Shown here piece after piece: positions 49,713-57,920 of a stretch of DNA of 64,000 bases; positions within the stretch are counted from its first letter, which is position 1; each line of letters opens with the position of its first letter. Both the position numbers and the translations under genes were made by a program. Source of the DNA: Vibrio chagasii. Its GTDB lineage: Bacteria > Pseudomonadota > Gammaproteobacteria > Enterobacterales > Vibrionaceae. Below the pieces are notes generated by a model. The model made no database searches. It worked only from the letters and a program-made list of their open reading frames with translations, and was not told where the DNA came from. The DNA lies in contig CP090852.1 in NCBI GenBank assembly GCA_041879415.1, positions 1,612,001 through 1,676,000 of the forward strand. The letters run 5' to 3'.

Positions 49713-50567
49713 TTATTGGAACAGTGTCTTTAGGCTTACATCGTCCGTTCTGTTTAATTTAAGGCTCAGTAGATAGCCACCGATACCAAGCAAGACGTAA
49801 ATACTCAAAGATAAGACAGAGACGTTAGAGAGCGCACTGAACGGGTGACTTGCCGTAAGTACTTTCATCGGTAGTGAAGCGATAACAGAAAAGAAGTCAT
49901 TGATGCCATAGAAACCGAACAGTGCGATAGCCAGCCATTTGATTGCAAAGCTTGAAACAAAGATGACAAGCAATGGCGAGTTAACCAGCTGCGAGATCGC
50001 CAGTGTCATTGTCGCTAACGGTAATAGCACCAAGGCAACTAACAGCATTCGACCAAAGAAGACTACCCAATTGGTGAGCACATAAAACAGTGATTGCTGT
50101 TCTACTAATAGCGCCAGTTGTTGTTCGCTAGATACGTTTAGAATCCAGAATAGAACATCGGCAAATAGAACTAATAGGGCGCAGATAGCGGGTATCACCA
50201 CTAAACCAAAGCCTAGCTTCACACCGTGAGTCAGAGCATTCGATACCGGCATGCTTCTCCAAAACATTGAGCTGCCTTCTTGGCGCTCTTTACGCAGTGT
50301 TTTTGGGATATACAGCGTTGAAAGCAGCAGTGAAATTAGGCCCGCGCCAAAGAAGATCACTGAGTTAAGGTCTTGTGCGAATTCTCTGTGGATGTCGCTC
50401 ACATCACCGTTAACTTCCATCTGGAAGAAAAACTCATGCTGTGCCGCGCCATTAAAGAACAGACTCACGAACAGTAACAAACCACACAACGCAACGAATA
50501 GAGGTAATCGAGTATTGATTTTGTGCTCGATAAGTTCTTTTTCTAGCATATAAAAACTTGGGTGCAT
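49713..50567 (-). CDS. ABC-2-type exporter permease
   Basis: A 284-residue membrane protein with about six helices and a large periplasmic loop between the first two (NGAAQHEFFFQMEVNGDVSDIH), a layout of ABC-2-type export permeases of the YtrC/CcmB-like kind. Its ATG overlaps the TAA of the ATPase gene (TAATG). Together with the ATPase and the YtrA-type regulator it forms a three-gene operon of the sort that responds to cell-envelope antibiotics in Firmicutes; the substrate here is unknown. Confidence 0.84.
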   Translation of the reverse strand: MHPSFYMLEKELIEHKINTRLPLFVALCGLLLFVSLFFNGAAQHEFFFQMEVNGDVSDIHREFAQDLNSVIFFGAGLISLLLSTLYIPKTLRKERQEGSSMFWRSMPVSNALTHGVKLGFGLVVIPAICALLVLFADVLFWILNVSSEQQLALLVEQQSLFYVLTNWVVFFGRMLLVALVLLPLATMTLAISQLVNSPLLVIFVSSFAIKWLAIALFGFYGINDFFSVIASLPMKVLTASHPFSALSNVSVLSLSIYVLLGIGGYLLSLKLNRTDDVSLKTLFQ

Positions 50568-51421
50568 TATGCCTTCTCCGTCTGTGTTGCAAGGAATAGG
50601 TCGGCAAGACCAACGTTGTAGATGTTACCTAGTGATTCAACTTGTGGTTTGTATTGACCTTCCAATAACCATTTAGTCGTTCCTAATCCCGGTTGTGAAG
50701 TGAGTGGCTTCAATTTTTGAATGTCGCTTGAGTGGTTGTTAGCAACTTCGATAATGAAGTAATCACTCTCGATATCTTCCATACTTTTCTGCAGCACGCA
50801 GCGGCCTTGTTTGAGAATAAGTACATCTGTCAGTAGATGTTCGATCTCAGAAACCTCATGGCTAGCAATGATCATCGCACGCTCGCCATCGTGGAACCAT
50901 TCCAACAGGTGGCGGTAGAAGGTGTCTCGGTAAATCAAATCTAGGCCAAGTGTTGGCTCATCCAAGATGAGTACCTTAGTGTCAGTTGCGATGATGATCG
51001 CAAGGTGGACCTGTACTTTCATTCCCTTAGAGAGCTGTTTGATCGTGGAAGAGAGTTTAATGTTCGTGCTACTCAGAGTTTGCTCGGCTTTTTGTCGGTT
51101 GAAACTCGGGTGTACGCCTTCGGTGTAACGAAGTAGTTGTTTGATGGTCATCCATTCAGGAAGCACATTCACATCAGAGATGTAAGATAGGTGCTGCATG
51201 AGCTCTGCATGCTGGTGGATTGGGTGGTAGCCGTTGACTTCGATTTCACCTTGGTAGTTATGCCCACCAAGTAGTGACTTGATGAGAGTCGATTTACCAG
51301 CGCCATTATGGCCAAGTAAGCCAAGCACTTGGCCAGGTTTTAGTTCGAAGCTGATGTTCTCTACACCCACTTGATTCGAATAAGTTTTAGTGACGTTTTT
51401 CGCGGAAAGTAAAGTACTCAT
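50567..51421 (-). CDS. ABC exporter ATP-binding protein (YtrB-like)
   Basis: A 284-residue ATPase with Walker A GHNGAGKST near residue 38, a signature region QLSKGMKVQ (Lys in place of the usual Gly-Gly, as in many YtrB/EcsA relatives), Walker B VLILDEPTLGLD and the switch histidine IIASHEV. It shares 4-base overlaps with the regulator upstream and 1-base overlap with the permease downstream. It energises the ABC-2 permease. Confidence 0.9.
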   Translation of the reverse strand: MSTLLSAKNVTKTYSNQVGVENISFELKPGQVLGLLGHNGAGKSTLIKSLLGGHNYQGEIEVNGYHPIHQHAELMQHLSYISDVNVLPEWMTIKQLLRYTEGVHPSFNRQKAEQTLSSTNIKLSSTIKQLSKGMKVQVHLAIIIATDTKVLILDEPTLGLDLIYRDTFYRHLLEWFHDGERAMIIASHEVSEIEHLLTDVLILKQGRCVLQKSMEDIESDYFIIEVANNHSSDIQKLKPLTSQPGLGTTKWLLEGQYKPQVESLGNIYNVGLADLFLATQTEKA

Positions 51422-51789
51422 GACTTGTCCTTTATATGTTGTTCTAGCTGTTTCACGAGTTCTTCGACACTCATATCAATGATGCCTAGCGTCTCAGCGA
51501 TGGCTGGGATCTGTGTGTTGATGAAAGTTTGGTGTGCGGACTCTTTCAGTTTTTGAAGTGCACCTTCGGCTACATACATACCTTGGCCTCGCTTCTTTTC
51601 AACCAAGCCTTCATCAACCAGTAACTGGTAGCTTTTCATGACGGTAAGGTGGTTGATTTTAAGGTCAGCAGCAACAGCGCGCACAGAGGGCAGGGCTTGT
51701 TGCTCTAGCCAAATACCTTGCAGAATCTGGTCGCTGATCTTAGTGGCAAGCTGCCTAAAGATCGGTTGGTCGTCTTTCCATTCGGTCAT
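51418..51789 (-). CDS. YtrA-subfamily GntR regulator
   Basis: A 123-residue short GntR protein: winged helix from about 10-75 (GIWLEQQALPSVRAVAADLKINHLTVMKSYQLL) with only a small C-terminal helical dimerisation segment, the hallmark of the YtrA subfamily, which lacks an effector domain. It leads the operon with the ABC ATPase and permease and probably represses it. Direct inducer binding by such a short C-terminus is uncertain. Confidence 0.9.
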   Translation of the reverse strand: MTEWKDDQPIFRQLATKISDQILQGIWLEQQALPSVRAVAADLKINHLTVMKSYQLLVDEGLVEKKRGQGMYVAEGALQKLKESAHQTFINTQIPAIAETLGIIDMSVEELVKQLEQHIKDKS

Positions 51790-51945
51790 AATTAAAACTG
51801 CATGGTGATATACATGTGTATAACACTAACCTTTTTATTCGTATTGGCAAGACTTTTATAAAAATTAATAGAATATTTTTATGGTTGGATGTTCAGTAAA
51901 AACAACGTTATTATATAGCACTCCGTACTGTGGTGTTGAGTTCGT

Positions 51946-54480
51946 ATGTTGCACATTAATGACAAAAAACTGGTCTGGTTTACCAAGTATTTGCCAATAA
52001 CCATCATCATCTTTTCTGCGATCATCTTGAATATGGCGATGTTCAAGAGTGTGAATCAAAAGGTTAAGGCGTTGGTTGAGTTAATTCGAACCGACTATAT
52101 TGCTGCCCAAAAAGGCTCCATTGAGGCGCAGGTGCTTCAGGTTTCTCAGCAAATCACACACACTCAACGCCTTGTTGAAGATGAAGTAAAAAAGCGCATT
52201 ACTCGACGGTTAGATAGAGCGTACACTGCGGCTCAAAATATCTATTCTTCGAACCAACACTTGCCAGATTATAAGCTTAAACAACTGATTTTAAATGAGA
52301 TCAGAAAGCTGAGTTATGCTGAAAAGCAAGAGTACATCTATGCCTACGACATGCAGGGCACGTCACTCGTTCATCCTCTTAACCCAGAAATTGAAAACAC
52401 CAATCAGCTTAAAACGACAGACACTCAAGGTGTGGCTGTCATCAAAGAGCAAATTGAACTTCTTAAGCAGAGTAATGGTGCGTTTTCTCGGTATTTCGTT
52501 CCGCGCCCAGATTTAGAGGGGCGAGATTTAGAGAAGCCGTACATCGAAAATACGCACTATGAGAAATTGACCTATATTCGCCGATTCGAGCCCTTTGACT
52601 GGTACTTTGGTACTGGCGTGTCCCTCGATGATGTTAAGCGAGCCAGTTACCAAAGGATTCTAGAAATACTGTCGAGAGTAATTGTGGGTGACAATGGCTA
52701 CCTGTTTGTTTTTGAACAAAATGGTGACAGCTTACTCCACGCAAATCGAATTAATATAGGGCAAGGGATTAACGTCTACGATGATCTTGGAAGTCGCTTT
52801 GAGCAAGATGTTCTAGCGAAATCTGAAGAGGGTGGGTTCGTTGATTATGTTACCGCAGATAAAAATGGCGTTATCGGGCCTAAAAGTAGCTATGTCAAAA
52901 AGGTCGGTGATTGGAATTGGATCGTCGGCACAGGCGTGTATTTGAATAGTGTTAATGCCTCGATAGAGAAACGAAAAAATGAGTTGTTAGCTGAATCGCG
53001 TAACGAATTTGGTCTTGTTCTTATATTGAGTGTGTTGGTGACGATGAGCTGTATTTTTATCAGCGCCCTTATCAGTCGAAGAATATCAACTCGCTTCTCT
53101 CAGATGGAGCAGAGAATCGCAGACGATTTTAGCCGAATCCAAAACAGTCGCCGTCGACTGCAACATATGGCAAAACACGATTCTCTGACGGCACTTCCTA
53201 ATCGTTCTGAACTAGAACTTCAAGTCAGCCGGGCGATTGCTCACTCAAAACTTGAGGGTAAGTTGGTGGCATTGGTTTTTGTCGACCTCGATAACTTCAA
53301 GCGCATTAATGACCAGTTTGGCCATGCGAGTGGAGATGAACTGTTGAAGCAGATAGGTCAGCGTTTTGAAGATATCTTAGGAGAAAATGATGTCGTCTCT
53401 CGCTTTGGGGGAGATGAGTTTGTTTTCTGCTTGCCTGGTATTCATGACCTTTCTGATGCAGAACAGAAAGTTCAGCAGATCCAAGCTGTCTTCAATCCAT
53501 CCTTCAACCTAAATGGTGTAACGGTATCGACTCGGTGTTCGGCGGGCGTTTCTATGTATCCTTATGATGGGACGGAAGTGGAAGAGTTGCTGACGAAAGC
53601 GGACATTGTGCTGTACAAGGCAAAAGAGTCAAACAAGGGGGATGCTGTTTTTTATGATGACGTAATCAACCGAAAAGTGAAGTATGACTATTCGGTAGAA
53701 AAGCAATTGGAAACAGCCCTAGAACGCGGTGAATTCAGTGTGTTCTATCAACCGCAGGTCGATGCACACTCTAAACAGCTAAAAGGCGTGGAAGCGCTGT
53801 GCCGTTGGAATAATGGTTCACTTGGGTTTGTCTCACCCTTAGATTTCATTCCGGCTGCTGAACGAGTAGGGAAAATTCATGAGATTGGTGAGTTCGTGTT
53901 AAGGAGAGCGTGCGAAGACACCCTTAATTTGATGCCAAATGGACCAGAGGCGATATGTGTATCGGTTAACGTGTCACCTAAACAAGTATTCGAACTAGGT
54001 TTTGATGAGAAAGTGATACGTTTAGTGGAGGAAATCGGCATTGCTCCAGAACGAGTCACTCTAGAGTTAACGGAAAACATTCTTATCAAAGATCTGCATA
54101 TCGTAGAGCCGATACTGAGAAGGCTTCGAGATTATGGATTTGGTATCTCGCTCGATGATTTCGGAACTGGTTTTTCATCACTCAATTACCTGAATACTCT
54201 GCCAATCACAGAGATAAAGATCGACCGATCTTTCATCGGCAAATTGAATTCCAGTCAGCACAGTGAGACTTTAGTGAAAGCCATTATTGATATTGGCGCC
54301 TCTTGCCAGATGAAAGTCGTCGCCGAGGGGGTCGAAACCCCAGAGCAGATGGCGAAGCTACAGCAATACCATTGTGATTTACTTCAAGGTTATTACTTTG
54401 ATAAGCCACTGACTGCCAAAGGGTTACTAGACGCTTATTTTCCTGTGAACTCTGAAAGCCTTAAGTGCAATAACGCTTGA
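51946..54480 (+). CDS. Membrane Cache-GGDEF-EAL dual c-di-GMP enzyme
   Basis: An 844-residue protein: membrane helix (12-32), periplasmic Cache-type sensor (about 50-340, with two similar halves containing WYFGTGVSLDDV and WIVGTGVYLNSV), second membrane helix (about 348-370), then GGDEF (488-492 in RFGGDEF) and EAL (616-618 in VEALCRW) domains. Both active sites look intact: EITEN-like ELTEN, LDDFGTGFSS and EGVE in the EAL half. The RxxD inhibitory site before GGDEF is absent. Net activity (synthesis or hydrolysis of c-di-GMP) cannot be told. No signal ligand is evident. Confidence 0.92.
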   Translation: MLHINDKKLVWFTKYLPITIIIFSAIILNMAMFKSVNQKVKALVELIRTDYIAAQKGSIEAQVLQVSQQITHTQRLVEDEVKKRITRRLDRAYTAAQNIYSSNQHLPDYKLKQLILNEIRKLSYAEKQEYIYAYDMQGTSLVHPLNPEIENTNQLKTTDTQGVAVIKEQIELLKQSNGAFSRYFVPRPDLEGRDLEKPYIENTHYEKLTYIRRFEPFDWYFGTGVSLDDVKRASYQRILEILSRVIVGDNGYLFVFEQNGDSLLHANRINIGQGINVYDDLGSRFEQDVLAKSEEGGFVDYVTADKNGVIGPKSSYVKKVGDWNWIVGTGVYLNSVNASIEKRKNELLAESRNEFGLVLILSVLVTMSCIFISALISRRISTRFSQMEQRIADDFSRIQNSRRRLQHMAKHDSLTALPNRSELELQVSRAIAHSKLEGKLVALVFVDLDNFKRINDQFGHASGDELLKQIGQRFEDILGENDVVSRFGGDEFVFCLPGIHDLSDAEQKVQQIQAVFNPSFNLNGVTVSTRCSAGVSMYPYDGTEVEELLTKADIVLYKAKESNKGDAVFYDDVINRKVKYDYSVEKQLETALERGEFSVFYQPQVDAHSKQLKGVEALCRWNNGSLGFVSPLDFIPAAERVGKIHEIGEFVLRRACEDTLNLMPNGPEAICVSVNVSPKQVFELGFDEKVIRLVEEIGIAPERVTLELTENILIKDLHIVEPILRRLRDYGFGISLDDFGTGFSSLNYLNTLPITEIKIDRSFIGKLNSSQHSETLVKAIIDIGASCQMKVVAEGVETPEQMAKLQQYHCDLLQGYYFDKPLTAKGLLDAYFPVNSESLKCNNA

Positions 54481-54524
54481 TTTAATCGTTGCCTTTTAGT
54501 TCACAGGTACCTTGATAAAAAGGA

Positions 54525-56267
54525 TTAGCTGGATGTGCTTTGAGGACGGCTATAAAGGTAGCCTTGATGTAAGTTGTAGCCCAACTGACACAAGATATAT
54601 TGTTGCCTGCGCGTCTCAACACCTTCATAGATCATCGTAATATTGGATAGGCGTCCGATCTCCGAGATATTGAGTAGCACGCCCTGGTGATGCTCCCCTG
54701 ATTCAATGTCTTTCACAAAACAGCGGTCCAACTTTAAATAAGTTGGGGAGATAACGCTGATGATTTCGATGTTGTTGTTTCCCGTACCAAAGTCATCCAA
54801 CGCGATGGTGATGCCCAGTTTCTTGATTGCTTTGATGTTGTCGATGACTTCGCAACCATAGCCAATGTTTGAGTATTCCGTTATCTCGACGACAAACTCA
54901 TTAGCCTCCATTGCGTCTAAGTGCTCTTTAAGCTTCGAAAAGTTATTACCTACTAAGGCACTTGGACACACGTTAACCCCGTATATCTCATGACTGTTGT
55001 GTAACTTGGCGTTTCTTACCGTTTCAATAAGCAAAATGGTATGAAAAGTGAGTAGGTTAGTACGTCGCATGGTGTTGATAAAGCTTAGAACACCGACATT
55101 ACGAACCCTAGATAAAAGCTCATAGTACAAAACGGTATTGTCTTCCGTATTGATGATCGGCTCTTCTTCAAATGAGATGTGCTTCCAGCGAAACAGGTAA
55201 ATGAAAAATCCGAGTATGTAAGAGCGATAGAGTAAAGTGGAAAGCAAAATAGATGTCGCCATCCACAGCGCGACAATATCATCGCTATAGAAAGTAATGG
55301 TCGCTCCGCTTGGTAGTGGAGAGGTGTAAATCGCCTGGCTGGTTTCGCCTAAGTTGAGAATGTAGTAACCATTTTTTTGTATTGAGACGGAATCAACGAG
55401 CAGAGGCAGCAATGAGTTTCTGTAACGTGCTTCAATAGAGCCTTTTGAAATACGTACTGTTAACTCGGTACTCTTTTCTGAGTTTGTGAAACGAGAATAG
55501 GAAAAATCGCGGCTATCGTAGAAGTCATCAATCTTATCTATTTCAACAGATTGAGAACGAGCTTTTGAGATGAAGCAGGAGCCTTGGGGCGTAGTCATGA
55601 CAACAGAGTCGAGGTTAAGAGAGTGCCTCAATGAATGAATTGCACCTGTAGTGTCACAGCCAAAATCCATGATTTCTTCTGCAATGTGCAGAGTGTTTTC
55701 GCTGTATTCATCTGCAATTTTCATCGTATAAAGGATCTGGAAAAAGTAGATAACGAGCAAGAAGAGTGACGTCACCGTGAGCACAGTGACCAAAGCCCTG
55801 ATCAGCTCCTTGTGGTATGTGTTGAACATCAACTTCAGCATTGTAGCCTGGCTCGGTTTGAACTGGTTGATGTCATATTTGGGTGCGATACGGTTCTCTG
55901 AACTTTTATCGAGGTCGATAAAGTAACCCACTTTATAGAGGTTTGATATGAGTTCACTATTATTATCAACCTTTGCCTTTTTACAAAGGTTTCGGTACTT
56001 CTTTCTTATCGAAGCGATAATATTTTTTAGAGCATACAAACTGAACTCTTCATCAAAATGTAATTTAAATGACTCTTCAACATCTCGAGCTGATTGAGGG
56101 TTTGAAATTGAAGCATTTTCAATTAAATACTTGAAGACAAAACTCTCTTTACTATTAAGTGTTTCCTCTGATATCTTATTACTGTCTTTCTTTATATATA
56201 TTTTTTCTTCGTTATAGATTAGTTGCAAGCTCTCATTATTGTTATTTATATTGAAAGAACAGTGCAT
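54525..56267 (-). CDS. Membrane protein fusing winged-helix DNA-binding domain, CSS sensor and EAL phosphodiesterase
   Basis: A 580-residue protein with an unusual layout. Residues about 38-120 read as an OmpR/ToxR-type winged helix (ESFVFKYLIENASIS, then ASIRKKYRNLC, and LYKVGYFIDL as the wing strand). A membrane helix follows (about 155-178), a periplasmic segment (180-330) with cysteines Cys204 and Cys231 suiting a CSS-type redox sensor, a second helix (332-358) and an EAL domain (365-576). EAL residues appear kept: Glu383 in YYELLSR, Asn432, Glu461 and Glu464, Asp491-Asp492 in LDDFGTG, Lys512 and Glu549. So a c-di-GMP phosphodiesterase could be tethered to DNA binding. The upstream gap is long and holds a 14-bp direct repeat. 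Confidence 0.78.
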   Translation of the reverse strand: MHCSFNINNNNESLQLIYNEEKIYIKKDSNKISEETLNSKESFVFKYLIENASISNPQSARDVEESFKLHFDEEFSLYALKNIIASIRKKYRNLCKKAKVDNNSELISNLYKVGYFIDLDKSSENRIAPKYDINQFKPSQATMLKLMFNTYHKELIRALVTVLTVTSLFLLVIYFFQILYTMKIADEYSENTLHIAEEIMDFGCDTTGAIHSLRHSLNLDSVVMTTPQGSCFISKARSQSVEIDKIDDFYDSRDFSYSRFTNSEKSTELTVRISKGSIEARYRNSLLPLLVDSVSIQKNGYYILNLGETSQAIYTSPLPSGATITFYSDDIVALWMATSILLSTLLYRSYILGFFIYLFRWKHISFEEEPIINTEDNTVLYYELLSRVRNVGVLSFINTMRRTNLLTFHTILLIETVRNAKLHNSHEIYGVNVCPSALVGNNFSKLKEHLDAMEANEFVVEITEYSNIGYGCEVIDNIKAIKKLGITIALDDFGTGNNNIEIISVISPTYLKLDRCFVKDIESGEHHQGVLLNISEIGRLSNITMIYEGVETRRQQYILCQLGYNLHQGYLYSRPQSTSS

Positions 56268-56496
56268 AGCTCAACTCCTAAGCGATAGTTATTATATTTG
56301 TGTGATTGATATGTGATGGCTGGGATTGTCGTTCAACCTAAGAGTTCGTTCTAAATAACATAACTAAAATGTCACCATTTCTCTCAAGATGTTGATACTA
56401 ATCGCAGAATTTGGGCTGTAATGAAAGGTTGTAGAGATGTTCACCCAAAACTTGAATTTATAAATGAAAGCCACTTTTTTACAAGGGACAAGGGGG

Positions 56497-56530
56497 ATTT
56501 ATCCATTTGTTTTGGTATTTATCCATTTGT
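56497..56530. repeat. Perfect 14-bp direct repeat, 20-bp period
   Basis: ATTTATCCATTTGT occurs at 56497-56510 and again at 56517-56530 with a 6-bp spacer, so the copies face the same side of the helix about two turns apart. The pair is 230-263 bp upstream of the winged-helix EAL gene. OmpR/ToxR-type winged helices bind direct repeats, so this is a candidate binding site, possibly for that protein itself. Confidence 0.6.
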
Positions 56531-57015
56531 GAGCTTCAATGTTAGCGCTTTTTACAGGGATTTTAGTGATTGCTAATATTGGTGGGCGTGGCGTTTTAGG
56601 TGTCGACCTATCAGGTAGATTTATCAGAATTTTTCAGGATAAAGTTCAGTTTGAAAATTTAAGATGATATTAATATCATTTAAATTCAAGTTTATACTTC
56701 TTTATTTTATATAATTGCTAATTAGTAGTAATATCATTAGTGTTAGTTGGGAACTTTAACGTTATTGCTTTTTGATTATTTATTATGTCACAACAAAAAT
56801 GTTATTTTATATTGGATGGTTTTTAGTCTGTTAATTAACAAAACCGTGATGTTGATTCCATGGTTGCGTTAGTATCGGTTAGTGCTTGCACTCTATTTTA
56901 TTGGTAAATAGTGTTAATTGAAATGAACGAAATAAGGTGGGATATTTTGTGCTTGGTTTTATGTCGTTATAATAACGATTCTATTGGGTGAGTTTTTTTG
57001 ATTGGCCTTCCATAA

Positions 57016-57053
57016 AGAAAGCTCCAAGATAGGTGTATCATCAGGAGCTTTCT
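57016..57053 (-). terminator. Terminator after the outer-membrane protein gene
   Basis: AGAAAGCTCC and GGAGCTTTCT form a perfect 10-bp stem with an 18-nt loop. On the minus strand the stem runs into TTTCTTTAT. It lies 55 bp past the stop of the beta-barrel gene. Confidence 0.72.
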
Positions 57054-57107
57054 GGTTGCTTCTTGTGACTACTTTTTAAAGCAAGTGGATATCTCTAAAG
57101 CTAAAGA

Positions 57108-57638
57108 CTAGAAGTTGAAGCTCGCGGTCACACGCACTACGTCTTCTTCAAATGGTGTTGTACCACCTGATCCGTCTGGCACCATCGCCGAATCGTTGAT
57201 CTTTCCGTAATCGACCGTTAAACCGATCATGCGCCAGTTCACTGTGGCACCCACTGAACCGTAAACATTATCGATATTGATGTCGTTGAAAGAAGCGTTG
57301 CCCGATTCCACATCGGCATTTAAGTAGTTGATACCAACCTTAGGGATGATATCAAACTCGGCAATTTCAAATCTGTAGCCGATGTTGGAATATAAGCCCC
57401 ATGCATCTTGTGAGTTTGGCTCGTCTAAATCTACCGCTTCCGTACCCAATGAAAAGCCACCCCCTACGACAATATTATTCGATAGGGCTTTACTATAGCC
57501 AAAGGTTGCCAGCTCTTGATTCCCAATAAATGTCACACCGGCCTCAATAGAGTTGTCGCGGTCACCTGCGAGTGCAGACAATGGTAAGCAAGCTGTAACG
57601 ACAGCGACGGCAGGTAAGACTAAGTGGTTCTTTTTCAT
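57108..57638 (-). CDS. Outer-membrane beta-barrel protein (possibly YfaZ-like)
   Basis: A 176-residue exported protein: signal peptide 1-24 (MKKNHLVLPAVAVV, ending SALAG), then alternating strands such as NNIVVGGGFSLGT, WGLYSNIGYRFEIAEFDIIPKVGINYLN and a terminal VVRVTASFNF with the C-terminal Phe required for outer-membrane insertion. About eight strands fit. It may belong to the YfaZ-type or OprF-like small barrels; I am not sure which. The ATG at 57638 is the lipid-export start; a run of 31 codons upstream is in frame but not plausible as signal. Function unknown. Confidence 0.75.
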   Translation of the reverse strand: MKKNHLVLPAVAVVTACLPLSALAGDRDNSIEAGVTFIGNQELATFGYSKALSNNIVVGGGFSLGTEAVDLDEPNSQDAWGLYSNIGYRFEIAEFDIIPKVGINYLNADVESGNASFNDINIDNVYGSVGATVNWRMIGLTVDYGKINDSAMVPDGSGGTTPFEEDVVRVTASFNF

Positions 57639-57920
57639 GATTCTCTTTCTCATTTTGTATGGACGAAAGCAGTCTACAAAATATCGAAGCTCAAATATGA
57701 GTCGCCAAAAAATCACATTTGAGCTGAACAAGAATTGACATAAAGAGCGGGTAACTAACTGAAATATTGAGACGAAGGCGAGATTTTATGAGTGAGAAGC
57801 ATACTGTTGATGAGTGTTAATAACTGGCATGTTCAAGCTGGTTATTAGGCAAAATACACGATGCATGAGCCGATACTCGCCACTATTGTTCACTCGCCAT
57901 TCCAAGTGAATAACACTGAC

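Larger units (their letters stand above)
56268..57107. other. Long AT-rich intergenic region upstream of the winged-helix EAL gene
   Basis: About 840 bp with no convincing gene. Noted elements are the 14-bp direct repeat at 56497-56530 and the hairpin at 57016-57053. The 5' part must carry the promoter of the leftward EAL-fusion gene. The length is unusual for this gene-dense window, and the T-rich, A-rich sequence suits a silenced or multi-input promoter. Confidence 0.45.
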
